Below are positions 1 to 9,018 of a stretch of 64,000 bases of DNA, in pieces. The translations under genes and the position numbers were made by a program. The stretch's first letter is position 1, and every line of letters starts with the position of its first letter. The notes below the pieces were generated by a model. That model was not told the DNA's origin, searched no databases, and was given only the letters and a program-made list of their open reading frames with translations. This stretch comes from Spirosoma fluviale (GTDB taxonomy: Bacteria > Bacteroidota > Bacteroidia > Cytophagales > Spirosomataceae), in NCBI RefSeq assembly GCF_900230225.1, contig NZ_OCNH01000001.1:496001-560000 (forward strand), given 5' to 3'.

Positions 1-1
1 C

Positions 2-304
2 GTACAGGAAGCGGGCGCTATTGTGATCCTGAACATGAATGAACGGGATTACTCCATGGCCGAAATCAGTCGCCTTATCGAGTCGAATAATGTGAAAATA
101 ATCAGTAGTTATTTTTCCAGCGCGGCCTATGGGATGCCCGATCGTTCGCGGTTGACACTCAAGCTCAATCGGCGGGATATTACCCCCGTCATATCTACTC
201 TGGAACGGTTTGGTTATCAGATTGAAGCCGCTTTTGCCAACGCCCCCGTCGAAAGTATCGATCAGGAGCGACTCGACCTGTTGCTTCGTTACCTTAATAC
301 ATAA
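2..304 (+). CDS. CBS-domain protein, C-terminal part (5' end outside window)
   Basis: The frame is open from base 2 and gives about 100 residues (VQEAGAIVILNMNERDYSM...), so the gene begins upstream of the window. The tail looks like the ACT-like C-terminal region of the roughly 220-residue CBS-pair proteins that commonly sit before NAD kinase in Cytophagales; it includes an AEISRLIE helix and strand-rich segments ending in LLRYLNT. CBS pairs usually sense adenine nucleotides, but the CBS motifs themselves are not in view, so the family call rests on this tail and on the gene order CBS-nadK-DUF6089. An internal ATG at 35 would only make a fragment. Confidence 0.6.
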   Translation, partial: VQEAGAIVILNMNERDYSMAEISRLIESNNVKIISSYFSSAAYGMPDRSRLTLKLNRRDITPVISTLERFGYQIEAAFANAPVESIDQERLDLLLRYLNT

Positions 305-320
305 AGAGTGGTATGTTCGT

Positions 321-387
321 GAGTGGTAAGTTATAGGTGGTTGGTACATAAATTGTTTTTGTGTCAACTACTTATAACTTACCACTT
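321..387. repeat. Intergenic imperfect inverted repeat upstream of nadK
   Basis: Arm 321-343 pairs with 365-387 at 20 of 23 positions, with a 21-nt spacer. The left arm contains no C and the right arm no G. All three mismatches become G-U pairs if the plus strand is transcribed, so the RNA stem would be fully paired. It fills the gap between the CBS gene and nadK, ending about 30 nt before the nadK ATG, and belongs to a dispersed set seen elsewhere in the window. Confidence 0.75.
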
Positions 388-417
388 ATAGGCTTATCAC
401 TTTCTCCCTACTTTTCT

Positions 418-1293
418 ATGAAAATCGCCATTCACGGGCGCAACTTTCCCGAATCAGCGCGGCCTTACATTCAATCGATGTTCGAAGAACTGTCTAGGCG
501 GCAGGCCGATGTGCTGATTTCACTGGGGTACCGCGAGTATCTGGATACTATGGGCGTGGCTCATTACAGCCAGGCAACGTATACGGTCGAAGAAGGGGTC
601 AGTGATGCTGACTTTATCTTTAGTTTGGGAGGAGATGGTACCCTGCTCGATGCTGTTACCCACGTAGGCGCTCACCAGATTCCCATTATTGGCATCAATA
701 TTGGCCGGTTAGGCTTTTTAGCTACCGTCGCGCCGGCATCTGTCCGGCTCATGATCGATGCTATTTTCAACAATCAGTACACCATTGATGAACGGAGCCT
801 GGTGAGTGTACGATCCAGTCAGGATATTTTTGGCAATCTACCCTTTGGACTGAATGATTTTACCATTACGCGAACGCAAACATCATCGATGATTACGGTG
901 CATTCGTACCTCGACGGTGAATTTTTGAACTCCTACTGGGCGGATGGGCTGATTATTTCAACGCCTTCAGGGTCAACGGGCTACTCACTCAGTTGTGGCG
1001 GCCCGGTTCTGCTGCCGCAAACGGAAAGTTTTATCATAACCCCCATAAGTCCACACAATCTCAACGTTCGGCCAATGATTGTGATGGACAGTTGCCAACT
1101 GGCTTTTGAAGTAGAAAGCCGGAGTGGTAATTTTCTGGCAGCACTGGATTCCCGCTCGTTCACTGTCGACACATCGGTGCGGATTAGCGTTCAGAAAGAA
1201 ACCTTTAAAGCGCGGCTGGTCAAACTCAGCGATGATAATTTTCTGAATACACTCCGGAGTAAACTTAACTGGGGGTGGGACATCCGTAATTGA
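418..1293 (+). CDS. nadK: NAD kinase
   Basis: ATP-dependent NAD kinase that makes NADP in the cytoplasm. I start it at ATG 418 (MKIAIHGRNF, 291 residues), since the frame upstream to 361 is intergenic repeat sequence. The hallmark motifs are present: GGDGT at residues 71-75 (phosphate-donor/NAD site), GLND near 144-147 in place of the usual NE motif, and TPSGSTGYSLSCGGP near 182-196. Length is normal for the bacterial family. It follows the CBS-domain gene on the same strand. No oddities. Confidence 0.96.
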   Translation: MKIAIHGRNFPESARPYIQSMFEELSRRQADVLISLGYREYLDTMGVAHYSQATYTVEEGVSDADFIFSLGGDGTLLDAVTHVGAHQIPIIGINIGRLGFLATVAPASVRLMIDAIFNNQYTIDERSLVSVRSSQDIFGNLPFGLNDFTITRTQTSSMITVHSYLDGEFLNSYWADGLIISTPSGSTGYSLSCGGPVLLPQTESFIITPISPHNLNVRPMIVMDSCQLAFEVESRSGNFLAALDSRSFTVDTSVRISVQKETFKARLVKLSDDNFLNTLRSKLNWGWDIRN

Positions 1294-1449
1294 TAAGCAC
1301 CTTCATTGATTTCTCGTAGCAGTATACTTTTGAACGTTAGTAGCTTTTCCTTTATCATAATTTTTACGATCCAACTCCAATAAAAGTGATGGCCCTACCG
1401 TTTCGGAATTGGTTGGCTTTTGGGTCGACTGGGTTGATTCACGCATTTA

Positions 1450-2463
1450 ATGAGTATGAATAACTATAAACAGCTAGTTACAGGCACTGCGGTGTTCTGT
1501 TTGCTGGCAGGCTCAGTTACAGAAAGCCTGGCACAGAGACGGCCAAATCCTCGATTTGCTCCTTATTCGTCGGTTACGTTTGGCGTAGGAACATCTACTT
1601 ATTTTGGTGATCTGGCCGGGTATCGGCAACCGTTTAGAACGTTAACTACGTTGCCACGATGGAATGTTGGCCTTGGGTACACACGTCAATTCACACCGCA
1701 TTTTGCAGCCAGGGCTATGTTTACCTGGGCGCGCATTACTGGGGACGATTACACGTTTAATAAGAATAATATTGAGAAGAATCTGGTGCAGTATGCCCGG
1801 AATCTGCATTTTCGCAATGACCTGAAGGAGTTTGCAGTTACCGGTATCTACAATTTCATTGAAGATGGCCGAAACTCGAATTCCCGCGCCCGGATCACCC
1901 CATATATCTTCGGTGGCCTGGCCCTGGTAGCGCATAGCCCGGAGGCCCGTACCCCTGCCGCACCCGATAATGGCGAATATGAAGCCCGGAAATGGGTGAA
2001 ACTTCAGCCGTTGCACACCGAAGGACAGGGCCAACCCGGTCGGGATAAGCCTTATTCGCTCGTTACTCTGGCGATTCCGGTGGGGATTGGCGTCCGTTAT
2101 AAACTGAACGATAACTTTAACATAGGTGCCGAAATTGGATTCCGGTATGCCTTCACCGACTATATTGACGATGTAGGCTCCGGGAGCTATGCTGACCGTG
2201 CTACCCAGCAGGGGGTTGCAACGATCATGTCAGATCGTCGGGGTGAACAAAATCCTGCCCGTTATAAAAATCCAACGAACCGGTACGAGGTGTTACAGAA
2301 TATGTATGACGCAGGTCCGGAGGAAATGAGAGTAGCTATTGCAGATGCCTTAAACAGGCCTACGCGCAGCGATGACGGCAAGCTAAATGATGGGTATCTG
2401 TTGACTAATTTTTCAATTCATTACATCATACCGGGTAAAATTAAATGTCCGCCAACCAAGTAA
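1450..2463 (+). CDS. DUF6089 family outer-membrane beta-barrel protein
   Basis: A 337-residue secreted protein. An N-terminal signal peptide ends at about ESLAQ (residue 29), followed by alternating beta-strand sequence such as YSSVTFGVGTSTYFGDLAG and FNIGAEIGFRYAFTDYIDDV. These match the DUF6089/PorG-like family of Bacteroidota outer-membrane proteins, some of which support type IX secretion. A central 70-residue insert (HSPEARTPAAPDNGEYEARK...) has few strands and is probably an extracellular loop. Position after nadK is typical. The exact role is unknown. Confidence 0.8.
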   Translation: MSMNNYKQLVTGTAVFCLLAGSVTESLAQRRPNPRFAPYSSVTFGVGTSTYFGDLAGYRQPFRTLTTLPRWNVGLGYTRQFTPHFAARAMFTWARITGDDYTFNKNNIEKNLVQYARNLHFRNDLKEFAVTGIYNFIEDGRNSNSRARITPYIFGGLALVAHSPEARTPAAPDNGEYEARKWVKLQPLHTEGQGQPGRDKPYSLVTLAIPVGIGVRYKLNDNFNIGAEIGFRYAFTDYIDDVGSGSYADRATQQGVATIMSDRRGEQNPARYKNPTNRYEVLQNMYDAGPEEMRVAIADALNRPTRSDDGKLNDGYLLTNFSIHYIIPGKIKCPPTK

Positions 2464-2571
2464 CGGGTTGTCGTTCAATTGCCGGGTACGTCGCTTTCTG
2501 TGTGCAAGTTGGTTTCTCCACTTATTCCTGTTAAGAACCGTACATGGCCCGTCGATTGCTTAGACCTATTT

Positions 2572-3243
2572 ATGAATCAATACCGACTTAAGACAGCCCG
2601 GCTTCTCATAGCCGGGCTTTTTATCAGCCTGGGTGTACAGGCCCAAAAGATTGAGATTGGGGGCGGTCTGGGTGGTATGCTCTATAAAGGGGACGTGTCT
2701 CCTGCCCTGAATCCTCGATTTTACAGGCCCGCAGCAAGCTTGTTCTTTCGCTACAATGCTACCCGTTCATTTTCTATCCGGGGCACCGGTTCGCTGGGTG
2801 GCTTACGCGGAGAAGACAATGCCAGTCGAGACCCGTTTCTGCAGGCGCGTAATTACTCATTCCGGACCAATCTCAGCGCCGTAGAAATTGATTTTGAATA
2901 TAATTTTCTGAACTATAAACCACTGCCCAAAGCCAAGAACTGGACACCGTATGTGTTCGGTGGAATTGGCCTTAGTCGGTTTACGAATGCGGTCATAAAG
3001 GTTGGGGGAGTCGTTACGTACCCCGTTGGCGTTGGCATAAAATATGAAATTAAGCGGCCCTGGAGCGTAGGCGTAGAATTCGGTACTCGTTTTATGCGAA
3101 ATGACTACCTGGATGGACTGGGCGATGCTACTTTCGGCAATGCCCTGACCAAAGTGGCACAAGGAAATCCTGCACTTAAAGACAGTTATACCTACACTGC
3201 TTTTACCCTTAGTTACACGTTTTATAAAATTGTCTGCCCTTAA
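2572..3243 (+). CDS. PorG/DUF6089-like outer-membrane beta-barrel protein
   Basis: A 223-residue protein starting at ATG 2572 (MNQYRLKTARLLIAGLF), which gives a good signal peptide ending at GVQAQ; the open frame back to 2479 has no signal-like sequence. The mature part is strand-rich with the family opening GGGLGGMLYKGDVSPAL and ends in a C-terminal strand YTAFTLSYTFYKIVCP. It is the second barrel of this family in tandem, 108 nt after the first, so the two may be paralogues in one transcript. PorG is a type IX secretion partner; that role is inferred from the family only. Confidence 0.78.
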   Translation: MNQYRLKTARLLIAGLFISLGVQAQKIEIGGGLGGMLYKGDVSPALNPRFYRPAASLFFRYNATRSFSIRGTGSLGGLRGEDNASRDPFLQARNYSFRTNLSAVEIDFEYNFLNYKPLPKAKNWTPYVFGGIGLSRFTNAVIKVGGVVTYPVGVGIKYEIKRPWSVGVEFGTRFMRNDYLDGLGDATFGNALTKVAQGNPALKDSYTYTAFTLSYTFYKIVCP

Positions 3244-3298
3244 GCAACTGTTTGGGTTAGCGATTCGAGCCGCCAGGCAGCTTCTAATGGCTATGAGT

Positions 3299-3324
3299 AA
3301 AAAAAGGCTACAAAAAAGTAGCCC
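3299..3324 (-). terminator. Rho-independent terminator of bshB1
   Basis: GGCTAC at 3306-3311 pairs with GTAGCC at 3318-3323. On the minus strand the stem is followed by seven T residues (3305-3299). It lies 20 nt past the stop codon of bshB1. Confidence 0.8.
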
Positions 3325-3343
3325 GTATGCCTGCCCAACGAGT

Positions 3344-4063
3344 TTAAATCAGGGAAAATAAATCGGTTACACCCAGCATTCTTCGGCTAATAAATCCTTC
3401 GCCGAACTCCACACCAATCATATGGCCGTGCTCCCGTGAACGGGACTCCAGAAATTTCATGAAGGGCTCTCCCGAGATATAGCTTTCTGGCTCGGTGCTG
3501 GTAGGGTTGAAGAACTGACTTTTGTAAGCTTTGATAGCGGCTATCTTGCCCTGCCAATACGGTGTTATATCGACAATAAAGTCTGGCTTCAACGAGCGGT
3601 CCTGTATGAAGCTGTAAATGAATTTAGGCCGGTGGGCTTCCTGAGGTTGCCCATCTTTGCCAATGGTTTTGATTTGCCGTAAGCCAGCATAAAAACAGGC
3701 ATCGATCACGAGTTCCGAAGCACGACCGTGGTCGGGGTGGCGGTCGTCGGGGGTATTAGTTATAACAATCTCGGGTCGGAAATGACGGATAAGCGGAATA
3801 AGGGCGAGCTGGTGTTCTTCGTCATTTCGGAAAAAGGCGTCTCGGAAACCCATATTTTCGCGAGCCGACAACTTCATGAAACGCGCTCCCTCGTTGGCTT
3901 CCTGCAATCGGATTTCGGGGGTTCCGCGGGTGCCTAATTCGCCCCGTGTCAGGTCGATGCCCGCTACAGTTTTTCCTTGTTCAATAAGCGAAAGAATGGT
4001 GCCGGCACAACTCATTTCAATGTCATCGGGGTGGGCCGCAATGGCCAGTACGTCAACGGTCAT
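3344..4063 (-). CDS. bshB1: Bacillithiol biosynthesis deacetylase BshB1
   Basis: A zinc-dependent N-acetylglucosaminyl-malate deacetylase of the PIG-L fold, acting in the second step of bacillithiol synthesis in the cytoplasm. The 239-residue product has the zinc motif HPDD at residues 11-14 and a second metal motif HPDH at 109-112, and the full-length BshB1 pattern (DLTRGELGTRGTPEIR, SYISGEPFMKFLESRSREHG). bshA and bshC are not in the window. It is monocistronic, with its own terminator downstream, and converges with the PorG-like gene. Confidence 0.95.
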   Translation of the reverse strand: MTVDVLAIAAHPDDIEMSCAGTILSLIEQGKTVAGIDLTRGELGTRGTPEIRLQEANEGARFMKLSARENMGFRDAFFRNDEEHQLALIPLIRHFRPEIVITNTPDDRHPDHGRASELVIDACFYAGLRQIKTIGKDGQPQEAHRPKFIYSFIQDRSLKPDFIVDITPYWQGKIAAIKAYKSQFFNPTSTEPESYISGEPFMKFLESRSREHGHMIGVEFGEGFISRRMLGVTDLFSLI

Positions 4064-4306
4064 GTAAATAAATGAATGAAATAGATGCGGTTATTCTGAT
4101 AAAAAGCCCTTGAACGGCATCACTTGCCGTTGGATTAGGTAGCTCATGCTAAGAGCAAGCCGAGTTGTTCAATAATTACTTAGTACGTAATCAACCAAAG
4201 CTGGGATTTGTTCCTTATTGACGGCAAAGTGCAGGATTAGCGGTTTTCTCACCGGAAACCCGTTATTTTGACAACCTAACCGTCACATTTCCTACCCACT
4301 TAACCG

Positions 4307-5314
4307 ATGTCTTATAAAGCACTTGCCCTTCAACTAACCTGCCAGACAATAAACTACTGTCAAAGCCGTGAAGAAGCGGAAGCAGTTATGCTTCAAACCA
4401 TTGAGCGGATAGAACGTCAGATTGCCGCATCGATTGGGCTAATTGGCCGTGATACGTTACTGATCGTCGTTCCCGAATTTTTTCTGACGGGACCTCCCAT
4501 AGATGAAACCGTAGACCAATGGCGCGAAAAAGCGGCCCTGGATATTGATGGTCGTATCTATGAAGCGTTGGGGGCTATGGTGCAGCGTCAGCAGATTTAC
4601 TTCTCGGGTAATACCTACGAACAGGATCCATTTTTCCCCGAGCTTTACTTTCAGACCAATTTTATCATTGGCCCCAGTGGTGATGTACTCCTGCGGTATC
4701 GGCGACTGAACGCTATGTTTACGCCCACACCGCACGATGTGTGGGAGTTGTATTTAGATGCGTATGGATACGACTCGCTGTTTCCGGTAGTAAAAACGAA
4801 CATTGGAAACCTGGCTTGCCTGGCCTCCGAAGATATCCTTTTTCCGGAGGTAGCCCGCTGCCTGGCAATGCGCGGAGCTGAGGTTCTTATTCATTCAACG
4901 GCCGAAATTAGCAGCCCGCTGCCCACCCAGAAAAATATTGCTAAGCAGGCAAGGGCAATCGAGAACATGGCCTATGTCGTATCTGCCAACTCAGGCGGGG
5001 CCGTCGGTAGTATGTTACCGGGCAATACGACCGACGGAGGCTCCAGAATTATCGATCCGAGAGGTATCGTACTGGCCGAAGCCGCTTATGGAGAGAGTAT
5101 CGTGGCAAATGCGGATATTGATCTGGCAGCTTTACGCGAGTTCCGGCAACGTCCTGCCATTGGGAACCTGCTCGCTCGCCAGCGCCCGGAACTATACGCC
5201 GAAAGCTACAGACAGTACTCCATATTCCCACTAAATACGCTCTTAAGTCAGCCCGCCGACCGCCAGCATTTTATGCGAACACAACAGGAAGTCATTAAAA
5301 AGCTATACAGTTAA
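4307..5314 (+). CDS. Carbon-nitrogen hydrolase (nitrilase superfamily)
   Basis: A 335-residue cytoplasmic nitrilase/amidase-family enzyme. The catalytic Glu is in VVPEFF (E57) and the nucleophile is in GNLACLASED (C171), a pattern nearest aliphatic amidase- or formamidase-like members. The third member of the Glu-Lys-Cys triad, expected as YRK, reads YRR (R133), followed by E147 in HDVWE. The lysine is therefore apparently replaced. The substrate cannot be told from sequence. Its stop codon overlaps that of the convergent permease gene by four bases (TTAA, 5311-5314). Confidence 0.82.
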   Translation: MSYKALALQLTCQTINYCQSREEAEAVMLQTIERIERQIAASIGLIGRDTLLIVVPEFFLTGPPIDETVDQWREKAALDIDGRIYEALGAMVQRQQIYFSGNTYEQDPFFPELYFQTNFIIGPSGDVLLRYRRLNAMFTPTPHDVWELYLDAYGYDSLFPVVKTNIGNLACLASEDILFPEVARCLAMRGAEVLIHSTAEISSPLPTQKNIAKQARAIENMAYVVSANSGGAVGSMLPGNTTDGGSRIIDPRGIVLAEAAYGESIVANADIDLAALREFRQRPAIGNLLARQRPELYAESYRQYSIFPLNTLLSQPADRQHFMRTQQEVIKKLYS

Positions 5315-6432
5315 GCGCTCACTTCATCGGCTTTGGGTCTTCGTCGTCGTCGGGGCAGTCGAAACAGATTACTGCCTGCTTCTTCGGGGGTTTGATCACC
5401 CAGTAGTACACCCCATGGGCGCAGACTTTCGACACGGTCGAAAATCACTTTCAGGATCGCGATAGCAGGAATGGAGAGGAACATGCCGGAAACGCCCGCT
5501 AAGGCTCCGCCTATGAGTACACCCACGATGGAGACAAGCGCATTGACCTTTACCTTTGAGGCTACAATAAGCGGTACAAGCACGTTGTTGTCGATGAACT
5601 GCACTACCAGGAAAACAACCACGACGCCCAGTATGACTGAAGTTTCCGGATTGTTACTAAAGGTGATGATCACCGTAATTACTGTAGCCACCAGCCCACC
5701 AATGTAAGGAACAAGGTTCAGTATAGCCGCCATGATGCCCAGCAGGATGGAGTACTGTACGCCCAGAATGAGTAAGCCGACAGAATTGAGGGCTGCTACA
5801 CAAGCTGTTTCGATCAGCAGGCCTACCATGTAGCTTTGAATAACCGACTTTACTTCGCCTAATACTTCACGCACTCTGTCGGTGTGTTTTTCGGCAAAAA
5901 GTACGACGACGAAGTGCAGAAGCATGGTTCGGTAATAAAGTAGCAAAAAGACGTAAATGGGTATCAGCGTAAGGGTTCCCAGCGGTCCTGTAATGAAACC
6001 GAGCGCGTTCGGACTTTGTAAACTGTCCAGTGTTTGTGCCTGTGCTTTCTTAAGATACTGTTCCTGCTGCCGGTAGCTCACATTGTACTCGCGCCGAACC
6101 CATCGCTTGGCATCGCTAAAAAAGTCGGTCAGGTTCTGCCGTATTTTAGGTAAGTCATCCGCAAAATCGGAGAGTTGCATTGATAGGGTTACGGCTACAC
6201 CAGCCACAATGATAATGGCTAGTAACAACGCCAGGCTAATAGCAATAACTTTATGAATACCCAGGCGAATCAGCCTGTCCTCAACCGGCCGAAGCAGCAC
6301 TGCCACCAGTCCCGACATAGCCAGCGGGACCAGAATATCCTGACCCAGATAAATGGTAACCGTTAAAATGGCTAACGAAAGCAGGGAGTGAGAAAATTGA
6401 TGATAATGAGGGCGTAGAGGTTCAGATGTCAT
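5311..6432 (-). CDS. AI-2E family transporter (PerM/YdiK-like permease)
   Basis: A 373-residue inner-membrane protein with about eight hydrophobic segments. It starts with a two-helix block (LAILTVTIYLGQDILVPLAMSGLVAVLL) and shows the conserved family region LNLVPYIGGLVATVITVI and the C-terminal VNALVSIVGVLIGGALAGVSGMFLSIP. The family exports autoinducer-2 in E. coli TqsA, while other members move different small solutes, so the substrate here is open. A basic tail (PRRRRRPKADEVSA) ends the protein. It is monocistronic and convergent with the nitrilase gene. Confidence 0.88.
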   Translation of the reverse strand: MTSEPLRPHYHQFSHSLLSLAILTVTIYLGQDILVPLAMSGLVAVLLRPVEDRLIRLGIHKVIAISLALLLAIIIVAGVAVTLSMQLSDFADDLPKIRQNLTDFFSDAKRWVRREYNVSYRQQEQYLKKAQAQTLDSLQSPNALGFITGPLGTLTLIPIYVFLLLYYRTMLLHFVVVLFAEKHTDRVREVLGEVKSVIQSYMVGLLIETACVAALNSVGLLILGVQYSILLGIMAAILNLVPYIGGLVATVITVIITFSNNPETSVILGVVVVFLVVQFIDNNVLVPLIVASKVKVNALVSIVGVLIGGALAGVSGMFLSIPAIAILKVIFDRVESLRPWGVLLGDQTPEEAGSNLFRLPRRRRRPKADEVSA

Positions 6433-6586
6433 GGAAGCACGAATGGTAAGCCAGTATGTGAATGAATAAACGCAACCCCGGATTGTGTTGCATAAGGTCT
6501 CAACATTCCATCGTCTATTTTGTTTGTTGGAGGAAAGCCTGCCAGGTATCTTCCCGATAACTGACCGTCTTTCACCAAACTTGCTG

Positions 6587-6594
6587 TATTTTTG
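6587..6594 (+). promoter_or_regulatory. Candidate Bacteroidota -7 box (TAttTTTG)
   Basis: TATTTTTG matches the TAnnTTTG -7 motif of the Bacteroidota primary sigma factor and sits 14 nt before the ATG of the YrdC-like gene, implying a very short leader. No clear TTTG -33 box was seen. Confidence 0.45.
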
Positions 6595-6608
6595 CGGTTT
6601 GTTTACTT

Positions 6609-7148
6609 ATGACTACGAGCATTCGCGATATCGCATACCAGCTAAGACAGGGGAAACTCATTGCCATTGCCGACGAAACGGGCTGGTCAATTGTGGCCGA
6701 CCCGATCAATGAAGCCGCTGTTGAGGAGTTGTTAACCTTAAAACCGGTTATGCCCGCTGCTTTACAGCCAACAGTTATCATTCAGAATACCGACCAGCTC
6801 GTGTTATACGTAGCGAAAATTCCGGATGTGGCGTATGATTTGGTCGAATTTGCCGAGAATCCATTAACCGTCGTTTACGAGCAGGGTAAGAATATTGCCG
6901 CATCGATGTGGCAACATGGTCAGTCAATGGGGGAAGTAGCCGTTCGGCGGGCGTTAAATACAGATGTTCAACGGCTGATTGGTAGTTTCGGACGAGGGCT
7001 GTTGTCCATTCCCCTGGAATCACTGGTACTGCCAGCGGCTACCGAAACGCTCATTGTGGAGCGTTTCGGAACCCTGCCCGGCATGCCCAAACGGCCGCGC
7101 ATTATGCGGTTGGCCGTTAATGGGGAAGTTAGTTTTATACGAAAATAA
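6609..7148 (+). CDS. Divergent Sua5/YciO/YrdC-domain protein
   Basis: A 179-residue cytoplasmic protein with the overall YrdC layout: an N-terminal helix and strand (IAYQLRQGKLIAIADETGWSIVADP), a middle hydrophobic core (ENPLTVVYEQGKNIA) and a C-terminal strand region. True Sua5/TsaC enzymes, which make threonylcarbamoyl-AMP for tRNA t6A, carry PTDTVYGLG and a basic KxRP-type motif; here these positions read IADETGWSIVADP and LKPVMPAALQP. Catalysis is therefore doubtful and it may be a paralogue with another role. It lies 78 nt before cca, so a link to tRNA metabolism is possible. Confidence 0.65.
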   Translation: MTTSIRDIAYQLRQGKLIAIADETGWSIVADPINEAAVEELLTLKPVMPAALQPTVIIQNTDQLVLYVAKIPDVAYDLVEFAENPLTVVYEQGKNIAASMWQHGQSMGEVAVRRALNTDVQRLIGSFGRGLLSIPLESLVLPAATETLIVERFGTLPGMPKRPRIMRLAVNGEVSFIRK

Positions 7149-7226
7149 GTCGTGGTCATTAGTCGGTAGTTCTGGAAGATGCTTCTGCAAACGAATGACT
7201 AATACCTGCCGACTATCAATCTGTAC

Positions 7227-8681
7227 ATGAATTTCAGCGATACCTTACATAAAAATCCGGTTTTTGATGTTGTTTCTCAACAAGCAGACAGGCTTGGTTT
7301 GCAGACTTACGTCATTGGTGGATTTGTGCGGGATTTAATTTTAGGGCGTCCATCGAAGGATATTGATGTCGTTTGTATTGGCAGCGGCATTGTGCTGGCC
7401 GAGGCCGTTGGGAAGGCTCTGGACGCTCACGTAGCGGTATTCCCAAACTTTGGTACGGCTATGTTGCGGGCCATGCAGGGGGACGAAGAATGGGAAGTCG
7501 AGTTTGTGGGTGCCCGTAAAGAATCGTACCGGAGTGAATCCCGTAAGCCCATTGTAGAAGACGGTACTCTGGAAGACGACCAGAATCGTCGGGACTTTAC
7601 CATCAATGCCATGGGAATAAGCCTCAACAAGAGCAGTTTTGGCGACCTTCTTGATCCGTTTGATGGGCTCAAAGATATTAAAAAGAAGATAATCCGTACG
7701 CCCTTAAATCCGGATATTACTTTCTCCGACGATCCGCTGCGGATGATGCGGGCTATTCGCTTTGCCTCGCAGCTAACGTTCGATATTGAGCCGGATACGT
7801 TCGATGCCATTGTTCGCATGAACGAGCGCATTGACATCGTTTCGCGCGAACGTGTAACGGATGAATTGAACAAAATTATTCTATCGCCTATCCCTTCCTA
7901 TGGCTTCAAGTTACTGTATCACGCGGGCTTACTGGATCGGATTTTCCCCGAACTGGTGGCGCTGAAAGGGGTCGAAACCATCGAAGGGAAAGGGCATAAG
8001 GATAATTTTTACCATACACTTCAGGTACTCGATAACATCGCCAACCGGGCTGATCAGAATCAATACCCTGGCGAAGCGGAGAACGAACTTTGGCTGCGAT
8101 GGGCTGCTTTATTGCACGATATTGCCAAGCCTGCCACCAAGCGGTTCGATCAGAAAGCTGGCTGGACGTTTCATGGGCACGAGGATCTGGGTGCCCGTTG
8201 GGTGCCTGGCATTTTTCGAACCATGAAACTGCCCTTGAATGAGCACATGCGTTTCGTGCAGAAACTTGTACGCTTGCACTTACGGCCTATTGCCCTGACC
8301 AAGGAGCAAATAACAGATTCGGCGCTGCGTCGGCTCCTGGTCGATGCCGGTGAGAATCTGGAAGGGCTCATGGCACTTTGCCGGGCTGATATTACCTCGA
8401 AGAATTATGAGCGTGTGCAAAAACACCTTCGCAATTTTGATCGGGTCGAACGGAAACTGCATGACCTCGAAGAGCGGGATAAACTGCGGAGTTTTCAGCC
8501 CGTAATAACGGGTGAGTTGATTATGGAAACGTTTGGCCTGCCACCGTCGAAGGAAGTTGGCGAAATCAAAACGGTGCTTCGTGAAGCAATTCTGGATGGC
8601 GTTGTACTCAATTCATTCGATGCTGCTTATCCTTTTTTACTCGAAGAAGGACGTAAACGTGGCCTGACACCCGTTAAATAG
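7227..8681 (+). CDS. cca: CCA tRNA nucleotidyltransferase with HD domain
   Basis: Adds or repairs the 3' CCA end of tRNAs in the cytoplasm. The 484-residue protein has the class II nucleotidyltransferase head with GGFVRD at residues 31-36, the metal-binding DID at 45-47 and RRDFTINAMG at 121-130, followed by the RNA-binding part (DDPLRMMRAIRFASQL) and a C-terminal HD domain with LLHDIAKP. HD-containing forms often have phosphodiesterase or phosphatase activity. The window's tRNA-Ala gene lacks an encoded CCA, so this enzyme is required for it. Confidence 0.95.
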   Translation: MNFSDTLHKNPVFDVVSQQADRLGLQTYVIGGFVRDLILGRPSKDIDVVCIGSGIVLAEAVGKALDAHVAVFPNFGTAMLRAMQGDEEWEVEFVGARKESYRSESRKPIVEDGTLEDDQNRRDFTINAMGISLNKSSFGDLLDPFDGLKDIKKKIIRTPLNPDITFSDDPLRMMRAIRFASQLTFDIEPDTFDAIVRMNERIDIVSRERVTDELNKIILSPIPSYGFKLLYHAGLLDRIFPELVALKGVETIEGKGHKDNFYHTLQVLDNIANRADQNQYPGEAENELWLRWAALLHDIAKPATKRFDQKAGWTFHGHEDLGARWVPGIFRTMKLPLNEHMRFVQKLVRLHLRPIALTKEQITDSALRRLLVDAGENLEGLMALCRADITSKNYERVQKHLRNFDRVERKLHDLEERDKLRSFQPVITGELIMETFGLPPSKEVGEIKTVLREAILDGVVLNSFDAAYPFLLEEGRKRGLTPVK

Positions 8682-8724
8682 ATGCGTGAATAGTATACTT
8701 GTATATAACATTTAATTTAATCTC

Positions 8725-8934
8725 ATGGAGAATAACAATACCAGCTTTCGGCGCTTCTTTGGCGCATCGCTCACCATTCTGGGTGTAGTTGTCGTACTTT
8801 TTGCCCTTGTGGCTTTTTTATCCGAAGGTAAGCCTGTCCTGGGCCTTCATGTTTCCAAAGCTGAGTCGGCCGCACCCTTTATCGTGGGTATGATCTTTTT
8901 AGTTACGGGCGTTAATCTCGTTCGGGAATCGTAG
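8725..8934 (+). CDS. Small two-helix membrane protein
   Basis: A 69-residue protein (MENNNTSFRRFFGASLTIL...) with two predicted membrane helices, LTILGVVVVLFALVAFL and APFIVGMIFLVTGVNLV, joined by a short polar loop. It lies 43 nt after cca on the same strand and may be co-transcribed. I do not recognise a named family; small proteins of this type are common in Cytophagales. Confidence 0.6.
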   Translation: MENNNTSFRRFFGASLTILGVVVVLFALVAFLSEGKPVLGLHVSKAESAAPFIVGMIFLVTGVNLVRES

Positions 8935-8940
8935 AGATGT

Positions 8941-9018
8941 ATGATGTATGATATAGGACGTATGATGTATTACAAAATTCATCCCTTAATAGAAAATACA
9001 TCCTACATCCTACATCAT
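8941..9018. repeat. Intergenic imperfect inverted repeat, cca side to M23 gene
   Basis: Arm 8941-8963 pairs with 8996-9018 at 20 of 23 positions across a 32-nt spacer. The arms are built from short repeated words (ATGATGTA, GGATGTAT and complements). The left arm is C-poor and the right arm G-poor. The right arm runs four bases into the end of the M23 gene, so on the minus strand it could act as the 3' end structure of that transcript. Confidence 0.7.

Noticed and set aside
1642..2034. 130-codon minus-strand frame inside the first DUF6089 gene
   Set aside because: Antisense shadow of a well-supported outer-membrane protein.
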